DNA of 64,000 nucleotides from Pontibacillus salicampi. GTDB taxonomy: Bacteria; Bacillota; Bacilli; Bacillales; BH030062. Shown piece by piece: positions 33,860 to 40,486 of the stretch. The notes under the pieces were generated by a model. The model did not search any database. It saw only the letters and a list, made by a program, of their open reading frames with translations, and was not told the DNA's origin. The stretch is from NCBI RefSeq assembly GCF_042434395.1, contig NZ_JBHLTP010000013.1, positions 124,001-188,000 of the forward strand, in the 5' to 3' direction. Position 1 is the stretch's first letter; every line of letters begins with the position of its first letter. The translations under genes and the position numbers were made by a program.

Positions 33860-33959
33860 TGGAACTGTATAATATTTGAAATTTCAGATAATACATATCA
33901 TTGCTCAGGAATTTGTGGTATATTGATGCATATTTGAAATAGAGATAGGGGGAAATTGT

Positions 33960-35312
33960 ATGGCAAGAGAGAAGTGGGCCTCGAAAATAGGCTTTATGCT
34001 TGCAGCTATGGGATCCGCTGTAGGTCTAGGTAACATTTGGCGTTTTTCCTATGTAGCAGGAGAAAATGGGGGAGGAGCATTTCTCATACTGTATCTCATC
34101 TTCGTGCTGCTGATTGGTATTCCGGTATTGCTAGCAGAATTTAGTATAGGACGTCAGGGCCAGGGAGACGTAGTCGGAGCATATCAAAATCTCGCACCGA
34201 AGAAACCTTGGTTTGTGGCTGGTTTTATGGGTATAACAAGTGCCTTCTTAATTCTTGGCTTCTACAGTGTCGTGGCAGGCTGGTCTTTATATTATTTATG
34301 GAATTATATCAACGGCACCTTTTGGTCTCTACCTGAAGGAGGCTACGAAGCCACATTTGGGTCCTTGATTTCTAATAACTATACCCCATTGTTTTGGCAT
34401 GCCCTTTTCATGGTCTTCACTATATTAGTGGTCCTAACCGGTGTGAAAAAAGGAATCGAGAAAGCGAACAAAATCTTCATGCCAGCGTTGGCTATTATGT
34501 TAATAGGATTAGCTTTGTTCAGCGTAACGTTAGACGGAGCTGAGAAAGGGTTAACCTTCTTATTTAAGCCCGACTGGAGTATTTTAAATGATCCGACTGT
34601 TTATTTAGCTGCTCTTGGACAAGCTTTTTTCTCACTTTCTTTAGGAATGGGCAGTATGATGACGTATGGGAGCTACCTTTCTAAAGACGAATCACTTCCT
34701 TCTGCCACTGTCGGCATAGGTATAATGGATTCTGTATTTGCCATTGTGGCAGGTGTAGCGATTTTTCCTGCCGTATATGCGTTTGGAATTTCACCAAGTT
34801 CAGGACCTAGTCTTGTATTTATTACACTTCCAGGTATCTTTTCAGAGATGCCAGTGGGAAATATTGTTGGATTAGTGTTCTTCTTGCTGCTATCTATTGC
34901 TGCACTATCCTCGGCGATTTCTATTCTGGAAGTACCGGTCGCTTACTTCCTGCGTAAGTTCAATTGGTCCAGAGGATTTGCCAGTGCCTTCACAGGGTCC
35001 ATTATGTTCGTAATTGGAATAATCGTATCCCTTGGAATGGGAATGTGGGCTGGCGTGACCCCAATTGGAGACAAGAATATTATGGATTCCATTAGCTTTG
35101 TCGCCTCTGATCTTCTCTTACCACTAGGTGGACTTGTAATTGCTTTATTCGTCGGGTGGTATTGGACAAAGGAACAGGCTTTTGAAGCTACCGATATGCA
35201 CAGTAATGCCATACGAAACATCTGGCTTGGAATGGTAAAGTATGTTGCACCTATCTTTATCATTATCATCTTCTTACAATCCGCTGGAGTGCTTGGCTGG
35301 TTAATTCCGTGA
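33960..35312 (+). CDS. Sodium-dependent NSS-family transporter
   Basis: A 450-residue neurotransmitter:sodium symporter (SNF family) of the LeuT fold with about 11-12 helices. The N-terminal ASKIGFMLAAMGSAVGLGNI followed by WRFSY is the family signature that forms the Na+ and substrate sites in helix 1. FFSLSLGMGSMMTYGSYL is helix 6, and SAISILEVPVAYFLR is also typical. It imports an amino acid or amine with Na+; specificity is not visible. AGGGGGAAA precedes the ATG. The stop overlaps the GTG start of the GNAT gene. Confidence 0.9.
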   Translation: MAREKWASKIGFMLAAMGSAVGLGNIWRFSYVAGENGGGAFLILYLIFVLLIGIPVLLAEFSIGRQGQGDVVGAYQNLAPKKPWFVAGFMGITSAFLILGFYSVVAGWSLYYLWNYINGTFWSLPEGGYEATFGSLISNNYTPLFWHALFMVFTILVVLTGVKKGIEKANKIFMPALAIMLIGLALFSVTLDGAEKGLTFLFKPDWSILNDPTVYLAALGQAFFSLSLGMGSMMTYGSYLSKDESLPSATVGIGIMDSVFAIVAGVAIFPAVYAFGISPSSGPSLVFITLPGIFSEMPVGNIVGLVFFLLLSIAALSSAISILEVPVAYFLRKFNWSRGFASAFTGSIMFVIGIIVSLGMGMWAGVTPIGDKNIMDSISFVASDLLLPLGGLVIALFVGWYWTKEQAFEATDMHSNAIRNIWLGMVKYVAPIFIIIIFLQSAGVLGWLIP

Positions 35313-35761
35313 TCAGCACGCTAGATCATGCAGAGCAATCCTTCGCGTCACAGATTGTAGCTATACAGCAAAGAAGCTATCCGATAGAGGCCGCTCTTAT
35401 GGGGGTGGGCACCTTGCCCCCAATGAACGATACGGTAGAGGATATTCAAAGCAGTAAGGAGACCTTTATCGGATTCCTTCATACCGATTTTCTTGTGGGC
35501 TTTATAGCGTACGAGCATGTCTGCAATACTGTCGTCATTACTCGTCTGGCAGTGGATCCAGCTCTTTTTAACCAAGGCATCGCGTCTTCGTTGCTACAGC
35601 ATGTGCTTCACCTTCAAACTGAAATGTTTGAAGTAACGACAGGAGCGGAAAATGAGCCAGCAATTCAACTGTATCAAAAACATGGTTTTCATATTACAGG
35701 AATCATCATTCCTGAGCCTGAAATACAATTAGTAAGGCTTATCCACAAGAAGAGCTCCTGA
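35309..35761 (+). CDS. GNAT-family N-acetyltransferase
   Basis: A 150-residue acetyltransferase. VITRLAVDPALFNQGIASSL is the acetyl-CoA-binding motif A with its beta strand, and NEPAIQLYQKHGFHITGI is the C-terminal motif. It starts at GTG 35309, which overlaps the transporter stop by 4 bases and has only a weak ribosome site, so translation is probably coupled to the transporter. The acceptor is unknown; coupling hints that it acts on the imported compound (inference). Terminator at 35753-35785. Confidence 0.82.
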   Translation: MISTLDHAEQSFASQIVAIQQRSYPIEAALMGVGTLPPMNDTVEDIQSSKETFIGFLHTDFLVGFIAYEHVCNTVVITRLAVDPALFNQGIASSLLQHVLHLQTEMFEVTTGAENEPAIQLYQKHGFHITGIIIPEPEIQLVRLIHKKSS

Positions 35762-35785
35762 GCCATATTTGGCGCAGGAGTTTTT
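35753..35785 (+). terminator. Terminator after the NSS-GNAT pair
   Basis: CTCCTG pairs with CAGGAG across a loop with internal pairing, followed by TTTTT. Confidence 0.75.
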
Positions 35786-35923
35786 CCATGTACTTTCCTT
35801 TGTATTAGTCTCATGTAAATAATTCCTTGCATGAAGATCCATTCGTAATAAAATCGTCACACCATCTGTTTGCCGAAGCTATTGTTTTTCATGATATACT
35901 TTAGAAAAACGTAGGGGATAAGG

Positions 35924-36910
35924 ATGGAGTTGAAAAAACGGTTTATTCATGTATTTGTATTATCCACTTGTATCATCCTGTTTGGGACAGCGGGATATAT
36001 GATAATGGAGGGCCTCTCCTTTTTCGATAGCCTCTGGCTCACCGTTGTATCTGTTTTAACAGTAGGATACGGAGATGCTGTTCCTCTAACCTTTTCAGGA
36101 AAAATATTTACCCTTATCCTAATACCAATAGCAATCGGAATTGTCACCTATGCACTCGGTCTAATTGCAGCTACTATTATTGAGGGTAGTGTTTCAAAAG
36201 AGGCTAGGCATAGAAAAATAGAGAAGAGGATTAAAAAATTGGAAAACCATTATATTGTATGTGGCTTCGGCAGAGTGGGAGAACAGGTGTATGAGCAGCT
36301 GCTAAAGCAGACAGAGGATATAGTTGTCATTGATGAGAGGGAAGAAGTGTTAGGAAGGTTATCTAATAAAGCCTTATTTCTTCAAGGGGATGCAACAGAT
36401 GATGAAACGCTAATAAAGGCAGGGATACGCTCCGCTAAAGGACTCGTAACGACGCTGCCAAGTGATGCGGATAATGTCTATGTAACCTTAACTGTCAAAG
36501 GGCTGCAGCCCGCCATTCAGGTTGTGGCAAGGTCTGATAGGGATGCCAGTGAGGAGAAGCTGCGCCGTGCAGGTGCAGACCGTGTGATTAACCCCTCTCA
36601 TATAGGGGGACGAAGAATGGCTTTATCCATAATGAAACCTGTTAGTATTGATTATGTGGATACTATTTTGCATGCTAGCGAAGAGGATTATAATATAGAG
36701 GAGATAGAAGTCACTCCAGCATCCCCTTGGGCAGGTCATTCCATAAGAGCATTAAATATTAGAGCAAAGTTCGGTATTACCATCGTTGGTATAAAACGAG
36801 GAGAACGTTTCCTGCGCAATCCAGAGCCAGAAGAAATCTTACAGGAAGGTGATGTGCTGATTGTATTTGGGGAACAATGCAAGCTAGAGGCATTTGAGAA
36901 GCAAACATAA
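35924..36910 (+). CDS. Two-helix potassium channel with TrkA-N (RCK) domain
   Basis: A 328-residue K+ channel subunit. Residues ~8-25 and ~65-88 are the two membrane helices, flanking a pore loop with the selectivity filter TVGYGD. The cytoplasmic RCK domain has the NAD-type Rossmann motif YIVCGFGRVGEQVYEQL and VIDEREEVLGRL. The C-terminal TrkA-C part is IRALNIRAKFGITIVGIKRG. It resembles B. subtilis YugO and archaeal MthK, which gate on a cytoplasmic ligand. The site is GGGGATAAGG. The ywdI gene follows 13 bases after the stop. Confidence 0.9.
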   Translation: MELKKRFIHVFVLSTCIILFGTAGYMIMEGLSFFDSLWLTVVSVLTVGYGDAVPLTFSGKIFTLILIPIAIGIVTYALGLIAATIIEGSVSKEARHRKIEKRIKKLENHYIVCGFGRVGEQVYEQLLKQTEDIVVIDEREEVLGRLSNKALFLQGDATDDETLIKAGIRSAKGLVTTLPSDADNVYVTLTVKGLQPAIQVVARSDRDASEEKLRRAGADRVINPSHIGGRRMALSIMKPVSIDYVDTILHASEEDYNIEEIEVTPASPWAGHSIRALNIRAKFGITIVGIKRGERFLRNPEPEEILQEGDVLIVFGEQCKLEAFEKQT

Positions 36911-36923
36911 GGAGGAAGACATC

Positions 36924-37238
36924 GTGTCCGTTTCATATGAACAAATCTTACAGAAGATGATGAAAGAAATTCAGGAAGCCCATTTGCAGGTAAACGATCC
37001 GGAAAAAGTGAAGGAGCACGTGCGGGCAGTGAAGCTGCTAGGAGATTTAATTGATGATACATCTTCGACTAGCCGTGTAGCAGCACAACAGGTGGCACCA
37101 AATCAAACCTACAGAGGTCACTCGCAGCCTACACCACAGGCAGCACCATCCAAAGAGACCACACCAACGCCTGCGCCAGCATCGGAACCATCTATTGACC
37201 ATGAAGAAGCAAACGGTGAATCACTGTTTGACTTTTAA
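36924..37238 (+). CDS. ywdI: YwdI-family protein (DUF5327)
   Basis: A 104-residue soluble protein. The N-terminal ~45 residues (YEQILQKMMKEIQEAHLQV; KVKEHVRAVKLLGDLI) form the conserved helical YwdI domain. The rest is a Pro/Ala/Thr-rich disordered tail ending DHEEANGESLFDF. GTG 36924 has GGAGG 8 bases before it; the ORF start at 36894 lies inside the channel gene. ywdI and ywdK keep the B. subtilis order, but ywdJ is missing between them. Function unknown. Confidence 0.85.
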   Translation: MSVSYEQILQKMMKEIQEAHLQVNDPEKVKEHVRAVKLLGDLIDDTSSTSRVAAQQVAPNQTYRGHSQPTPQAAPSKETTPTPAPASEPSIDHEEANGESLFDF

Positions 37239-37267
37239 TATTATAGAGGAATAAAGGGGAGTTAAGA

Positions 37268-37636
37268 ATGAAGCTTTTTTTACTATTAGCCATAATTAAC
37301 GGATTTGTCGCAGTAGCTCTAGGAGCATTTGGAGCACATGGATTAGAAGGGAAAATATCGGAGAAGGCAATTAAAACGTGGGAGAAAGCCGTAAACTATC
37401 AAATGTTCCACACGATGGCACTATTTGTTGTTGGATTATTAATGAGTAAGGTGACCGGAGGTAATTTTGCAGGAGCAGGCTGGGCATTTTTTATTGGGAT
37501 TCTCTTATTTTCCGGCAGCCTGTATATCTATAGTGTGTCCGGTATCAAAACCTTTGCGGTGATTACACCGCTCGGTGGTGTTTCCTTCTTAGTCGGCTGG
37601 GTTCTCCTAGGATACGCTGTTGTAAAATACCTTTAA
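37268..37636 (+). CDS. ywdK: DUF423 membrane protein YwdK
   Basis: A 122-residue four-helix membrane protein. The opening LAIINGFVAVALGAFGAHGL and KAVNYQMFHTMALFVVGLL are the DUF423 signature. Function unknown. GGGGAG precedes the ATG. Its stop overlaps the stop of the convergent small membrane protein gene by 4 bases, and no terminator exists until 37915-37947, beyond that gene. Confidence 0.9.
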   Translation: MKLFLLLAIINGFVAVALGAFGAHGLEGKISEKAIKTWEKAVNYQMFHTMALFVVGLLMSKVTGGNFAGAGWAFFIGILLFSGSLYIYSVSGIKTFAVITPLGGVSFLVGWVLLGYAVVKYL

Positions 37637-37890
37637 TAGAAAAAGAGAATAGTTCCAAAGATCACGAGCAGACCAGCCCGGATCATTTGTATGATAAACG
37701 GAGGCATATGATTTCTAGACTGATGAGCAAGCCCTTCAAATACGAAGCTCCCAGCAAGAGCGTACACGAGAAAGAGCAGGAAGAAGGAAAAGCCCGGTCT
37801 AATGAAAAACAAAATGCCAAAGATAAATGCTACTAACAGCATAATAAGTTGAAATTGATTGAATTTCTGTGAAGGATGCTGCATAGACAC
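37633..37890 (-). CDS. Small two- or three-helix membrane protein
   Basis: An 85-residue protein with hydrophobic segments at ~15-30 (LIMLLVAFIFGILFFI), ~33-50 (FSFFLLFLVYALAGSFVF) and ~68-84 (IRAGLLVIFGTILFF). It resembles DUF5325-like small membrane proteins of Bacillaceae, though I am not certain of the family. AAAGGAGTGCG lies before the ATG. It is wholly antisense to any ywdK mRNA that continues to the terminator at 37915-37947. Confidence 0.72.
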   Translation of the reverse strand: MSMQHPSQKFNQFQLIMLLVAFIFGILFFIRPGFSFFLLFLVYALAGSFVFEGLAHQSRNHMPPFIIQMIRAGLLVIFGTILFFY

Positions 37891-37914
37891 GCACTCCTTT
37901 TACGATAGAAGAGT

Positions 37915-37947
37915 AGGAGTATCCTGTAAAATGGATACTCCTTTTTT
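37915..37947 (+). terminator. Plus-strand terminator beyond the antisense gene
   Basis: AGGAGTATCC pairs perfectly with GGATACTCCT, followed by TTTTTT on the plus strand. The nearest upstream plus-strand gene is ywdK, 279 bases away. Confidence 0.85.
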
Positions 37948-38000
37948 CATGAACAAAAGGTAGAATGGGTAAAAGAGCAAAAAGTCTTCGTTTCTAAACG

Positions 38001-38135
38001 GACCAGCAACTAGCAGACTTCTGTCTCCTTCTTGCGATAAGTCAACATCAACTCACTGTGTTCGTTGTGTTTCCTTTATCTCATACGGAGCCTTCCAGTC
38101 TGTACGTTGCTAGGCGGTCGCCTGCGCTTTTTATC
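38001..38135. repeat. 135-bp intergenic repeat, copy A
   Basis: It runs from GACCAGCAACTAGCAGACTT to GGTCGCCTGCGCTTTTTATC and differs from copy B at only 3 of 135 positions. Its ends can pair (AGCAAC/GTTGCT, AGAC/GTCT), giving a long structured element with a T run on the plus strand. This type of dispersed repeat is known in Bacillaceae intergenic regions. Confidence 0.85.
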
Positions 38136-38276
38136 AATCTAGCTCCGGCGCGGAGGGTCTAGCGTCATAAGTCAACCCCTCCTGCGAGGGGGAGATTCAC
38201 CCCTCTCCGGATGGTTTGGCTTATGCGTACGACCCTGACCACCGCGCCTGCGCTTTTTCATGAATCCAGCTCCGGC
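38136..38276. repeat. Diverged middle unit of the repeat array
   Basis: It is bounded by the same outer motifs as its neighbours (AGCTCCGGCG on the left, CGCCTGCGCTTTTT and AGCTCCGGC on the right) but has a different core. The core forms its own hairpin: GAGGGTC with GACCCT, CATAAGTCA with TGGCTTATG, and CCCCTC with GAGGGG. Confidence 0.6.
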
Positions 38277-38411
38277 GACCAGCAACTAGCAGACTTCTGT
38301 CTCCTTCTTGCGATAAGTCAACATCAACTCACTGCGTTCGTTGTGTTTCCTTTATCTCATGCGGAGCCATCCAGTCTGTACGTTGCTAGGCGGTCGCCTG
38401 CGCTTTTTATC
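38277..38411. repeat. 135-bp intergenic repeat, copy B
   Basis: 97.8% identical to copy A (mismatches only at C/T in ACTGCG, G/A in CATGCG, A/T in CCATCC). It overlaps the last 5 bases of gerQ; the gerQ stop codon lies in the terminal TTTTTATC of the repeat. The complementary end pair GGCGACC/GGTCGCC is intact here. Confidence 0.85.
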
Positions 38412-38928
38412 TTGGATTATAGTTGACCATGTTGTTGGTGTTGCCGCCGTATGGGTAGGCGTAGGTTATTTCTTCTGGGAAGGTGATGTAGTCTAGGTAG
38501 ACCATGAGTAGTAGGTAGCGTTTTCCGGTTTGTGGGTCGCTTAGGATGATGTGGTCTCGGCCTGCGGCTTCGATGACGCCGTTAAAGACCTTGGCGTTCC
38601 ATTCGTCGTTATTTTCGAATGTCATATAAACGGTTGCTTCTTTACCTCGGTTTAAACGGAGAATATTTTCGATATACGATTCTTCTTCTGGAAGCATGCC
38701 AGGGATGTTGTTGGTGTATCCTGGGTTTTTCTGGGTTGGAAATTGCGGTACTTGTAATTGTCCCTGCTGTCCAGCAGATGGTTGTTGCTGCTGCATAGGC
38801 TGCTGCTGGCCTGCCATTTGGTTTTGATAATAAGGATACATCATCGGTTGACCTCCTTGACCTTGTTGACGGTAGTAATATGGGTTAACCCCCTGACCAT
38901 AAGATCCACCTTGATTTGGTTGGCTCAT
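38407..38928 (-). CDS. gerQ: Spore coat protein GerQ
   Basis: A 173-residue coat protein needed for germination through the cortex lytic enzyme CwlJ and cross-linked by transglutaminase in B. subtilis. The N-terminal ~80 residues are low-complexity Gln/Gly/Pro/Tyr-rich (YYYRQQGQGG; QQQPMQQQQPSAGQQG). The C-terminal ~90 residues are the conserved GerQ domain with SYIENILRLNRGKEATVYMT, VIEAAGRDHIILSDP and YLLLMVYLDYITFPEEI. AGGAGTGC lies 8 bases before the ATG. cwlJ, its partner in B. subtilis, is not adjacent. The 3' end is fused to the intergenic repeat at 38277-38411. Confidence 0.93.
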   Translation of the reverse strand: MSQPNQGGSYGQGVNPYYYRQQGQGGQPMMYPYYQNQMAGQQQPMQQQQPSAGQQGQLQVPQFPTQKNPGYTNNIPGMLPEEESYIENILRLNRGKEATVYMTFENNDEWNAKVFNGVIEAAGRDHIILSDPQTGKRYLLLMVYLDYITFPEEITYAYPYGGNTNNMVNYNPR

Positions 38929-39216
38929 CGTTTATGCACTCCTTTCAAATGGTAAAACACGGATGACCCTCTGGCTGCTAGAAGCAGTGCGACATGTATC
39001 TGCCAAACCATTGGGAGCGGTTTTCCACCCATGGTTTTCAAACCATCCTTATTTATGGGCTGGCTCCGTCTGTTCTACAGCTAAGCTCACAATCCTCTTA
39101 GAAACATGTGTATGTACCACATCAATGATTATGTCAAAAGAAAAGCATAACCATCGTGGCATCCCTGCTGAGTAAGTAGAGTTTATCTGTGACGAATGAT
39201 GCTGCTAAGACGCTTT
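38929..39216. other. Intergenic region upstream of gerQ
   Basis: I see no supported gene. A 70-codon plus-strand frame (38963-39175) has no ribosome site, and the minus strand has two short open frames broken by stops. The gerQ promoter must lie here, but no clear SigE/SigK or SigA boxes stood out. Confidence 0.35.
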
Positions 39217-39265
39217 GCATACTAAAAGGGATTAGTCCTTCGAGGACTAATCCCTTTTAGTATGC
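39217..39265. terminator. Perfect 23-bp hairpin after the IclR gene
   Basis: GCATACTAAAAGGGATTAGT... (39217-39239) is exactly complementary to 39243-39265 with a 3-base loop. It begins right after the IclR stop codon. The flanks are only weakly T-rich, so it may act as terminator or mRNA 3'-end shield. Confidence 0.65.
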
Positions 39266-39266
39266 T

Positions 39267-40046
39267 TTAGTTAAGCTCTTTAGCAATGCTGTGGGCCGTT
39301 TGTTGAATAGTCTCTGCCATCTGAGTCATCTTCTCTTTAGGAAGACGAAAATAGGGTCCTAATACGCTGACAAAGCCGATTAATTCTTGCTGCTCGCTAA
39401 GGATGGGAGCCGATATGCCGTTTTCGCTTTCATCCCACTCGCGAATCGCTAATCCGTACCCATGCTTCCTGACCCATTCGATTTCTTGCATAAGCTCTTT
39501 GGCAGTTGTAATGGTGTAGGGGGTTACTTTTTCTAATGATCGGTCTAGCAGGATATGTAGCTCCTCGTTCGAGAGACGGCTCAGCAATACCTTTCCATTC
39601 GATGTACAGTGTGAAGGAAGAAAGCGATTTACATAGTTAATAACCCGGATGCTGCGCGGGGCATCTATTTGGTCTACCGTCAAGGTACCATTATGCTTGG
39701 GGACGCTTAAGTGTACGGTTTCATCGGTTTCATCCCTTAGTTTCTCAAGCAATGGTCTTGCTCTTCGTACAAGTGGACCGTGAACATCTGTTTTTGCAAA
39801 AAGACGGTTCGGGGCGTAGCCAATTTGATATCCTTTCGTGATAGGATCCCGTTCGACATAATGTAGATTTTCTAGAGTGACTAACAAGCGCCATACGGTA
39901 GTTCTGTTTAGATTTGTTTTTTCTACCAGCTCTTGAATGGTAATAGGCTCCATATGCTCGACAACGGCTTCAAGGATTTGGATAGCACGGACAACGGACT
40001 GTACAGACTGCTCTTCTTTATTGGTTTGGTTAGGGTTATGTTTCAT
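39267..40046 (-). CDS. IclR-family transcriptional regulator
   Basis: A 259-residue regulator. The N-terminal winged HTH is ITIQELVEKTNLNRTTVWRL, then LVTLENLHYVERD. The C-terminal effector domain (~90-255) has HLSVPKHNGTLTVDQID, FLPSHCTSNGKVLLSRL and GISAPILSEQQELIGFVSVL, the usual IclR ligand pocket. It diverges from the alcohol dehydrogenase/BCCT operon and probably controls it through GTTC-N7-GAAC repeats at 40178-40212. I choose ATG 40046. It has no ribosome site, and a promoter -10 box ends 6 bases upstream, so the mRNA appears leaderless. TTG 40067 is the alternative but lies within that promoter. Confidence 0.88.
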   Translation of the reverse strand: MKHNPNQTNKEEQSVQSVVRAIQILEAVVEHMEPITIQELVEKTNLNRTTVWRLLVTLENLHYVERDPITKGYQIGYAPNRLFAKTDVHGPLVRRARPLLEKLRDETDETVHLSVPKHNGTLTVDQIDAPRSIRVINYVNRFLPSHCTSNGKVLLSRLSNEELHILLDRSLEKVTPYTITTAKELMQEIEWVRKHGYGLAIREWDESENGISAPILSEQQELIGFVSVLGPYFRLPKEKMTQMAETIQQTAHSIAKELN

Positions 40047-40052
40047 ATGAAA

Positions 40053-40081
40053 ATTATATCGTAACAAGCATTTTCTGTCAT
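40053..40081 (-). promoter_or_regulatory. Promoter of the IclR gene giving a leaderless mRNA
   Basis: On the minus strand ATGACA (40081-40076), a 17-base spacer and TATAAT (40058-40053) precede the ATG at 40046 by only 6 bases. Transcription should start at or next to the A of the ATG. Confidence 0.6.
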
Positions 40082-40139
40082 GGTTGGATATAGGTTGAAA
40101 CGTGTCGACAGAAAATAGATTGAAAAATCAAAAAACTAA

Positions 40140-40169
40140 TTGACACCTAATTTATACACGAAATATAAT
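40140..40169 (+). promoter_or_regulatory. Strong SigA promoter of the ADH-BCCT operon
   Basis: TTGACA (40140-40145) and TATAAT (40164-40169) are both perfect, with an 18-base spacer. This is the strongest promoter match in the window. Confidence 0.8.
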
Positions 40170-40177
40170 ACAATCAA

Positions 40178-40212
40178 GTTCACAAAAAGAACATTAAGTT
40201 CATAATGCGAAC
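40178..40212. promoter_or_regulatory. Tandem operators GTTC-N7-GAAC
   Basis: Two 15-bp inverted repeats, 40178-40192 and 40198-40212, both GTTC-N7-GAAC, have centres exactly 20 bases apart. They cover the transcription start region just downstream of the -10 box, a repressor position. The divergent IclR protein is the obvious candidate. Confidence 0.7.
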
Positions 40213-40486
40213 AACAAATACCTCATAAACATGACAGCTCTCTATTGGGAATGTATCGACTATTAAGGAGTGTGGTGGAAAGGGTTTCGCCGGTCAACAT
40301 AACAAAAAAGACTACTTCCAACAGTAAGTAGACAGTGAAGAGACGTCTTCACTCATGATTGTTATTCATGATTAGGGATACCAACTTTATCTTACAAGGA
40401 TGATAGAGATGATGTGGAGTCATTTCTGGATAAAGCATGGATTGGCAGGTCTACGTTAAGTAATTAAAAATGAGGGGGAACGGACA
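40213..40486 (+). other. Long 5' leader of the ADH-BCCT operon
   Basis: Transcription from 40140-40169 leaves a leader of about 310 bases. It holds two adjacent hairpins (CTACTT/AAGTAG at ~40311-40331 and AGTGAAGA/TCTTCACT at 40334-40353) and an 18-codon frame from GTG 40275 with AAGGAG in front. It matches no riboswitch I recognise. Confidence 0.35.

Noticed and set aside
38963..39175. 70-codon plus-strand frame upstream of gerQ
   Set aside because: No ribosome site and no recognisable protein features.
40275..40331. 18-codon leader peptide gene before the alcohol dehydrogenase
   Set aside because: It has a site and a stop but no regulatory codon run or attenuator; kept only as a note on the leader.
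40213..40486. Known riboswitch in the operon leader
   Set aside because: No match by eye to glycine, SAM, guanidine, purine, TPP or T-box signatures.
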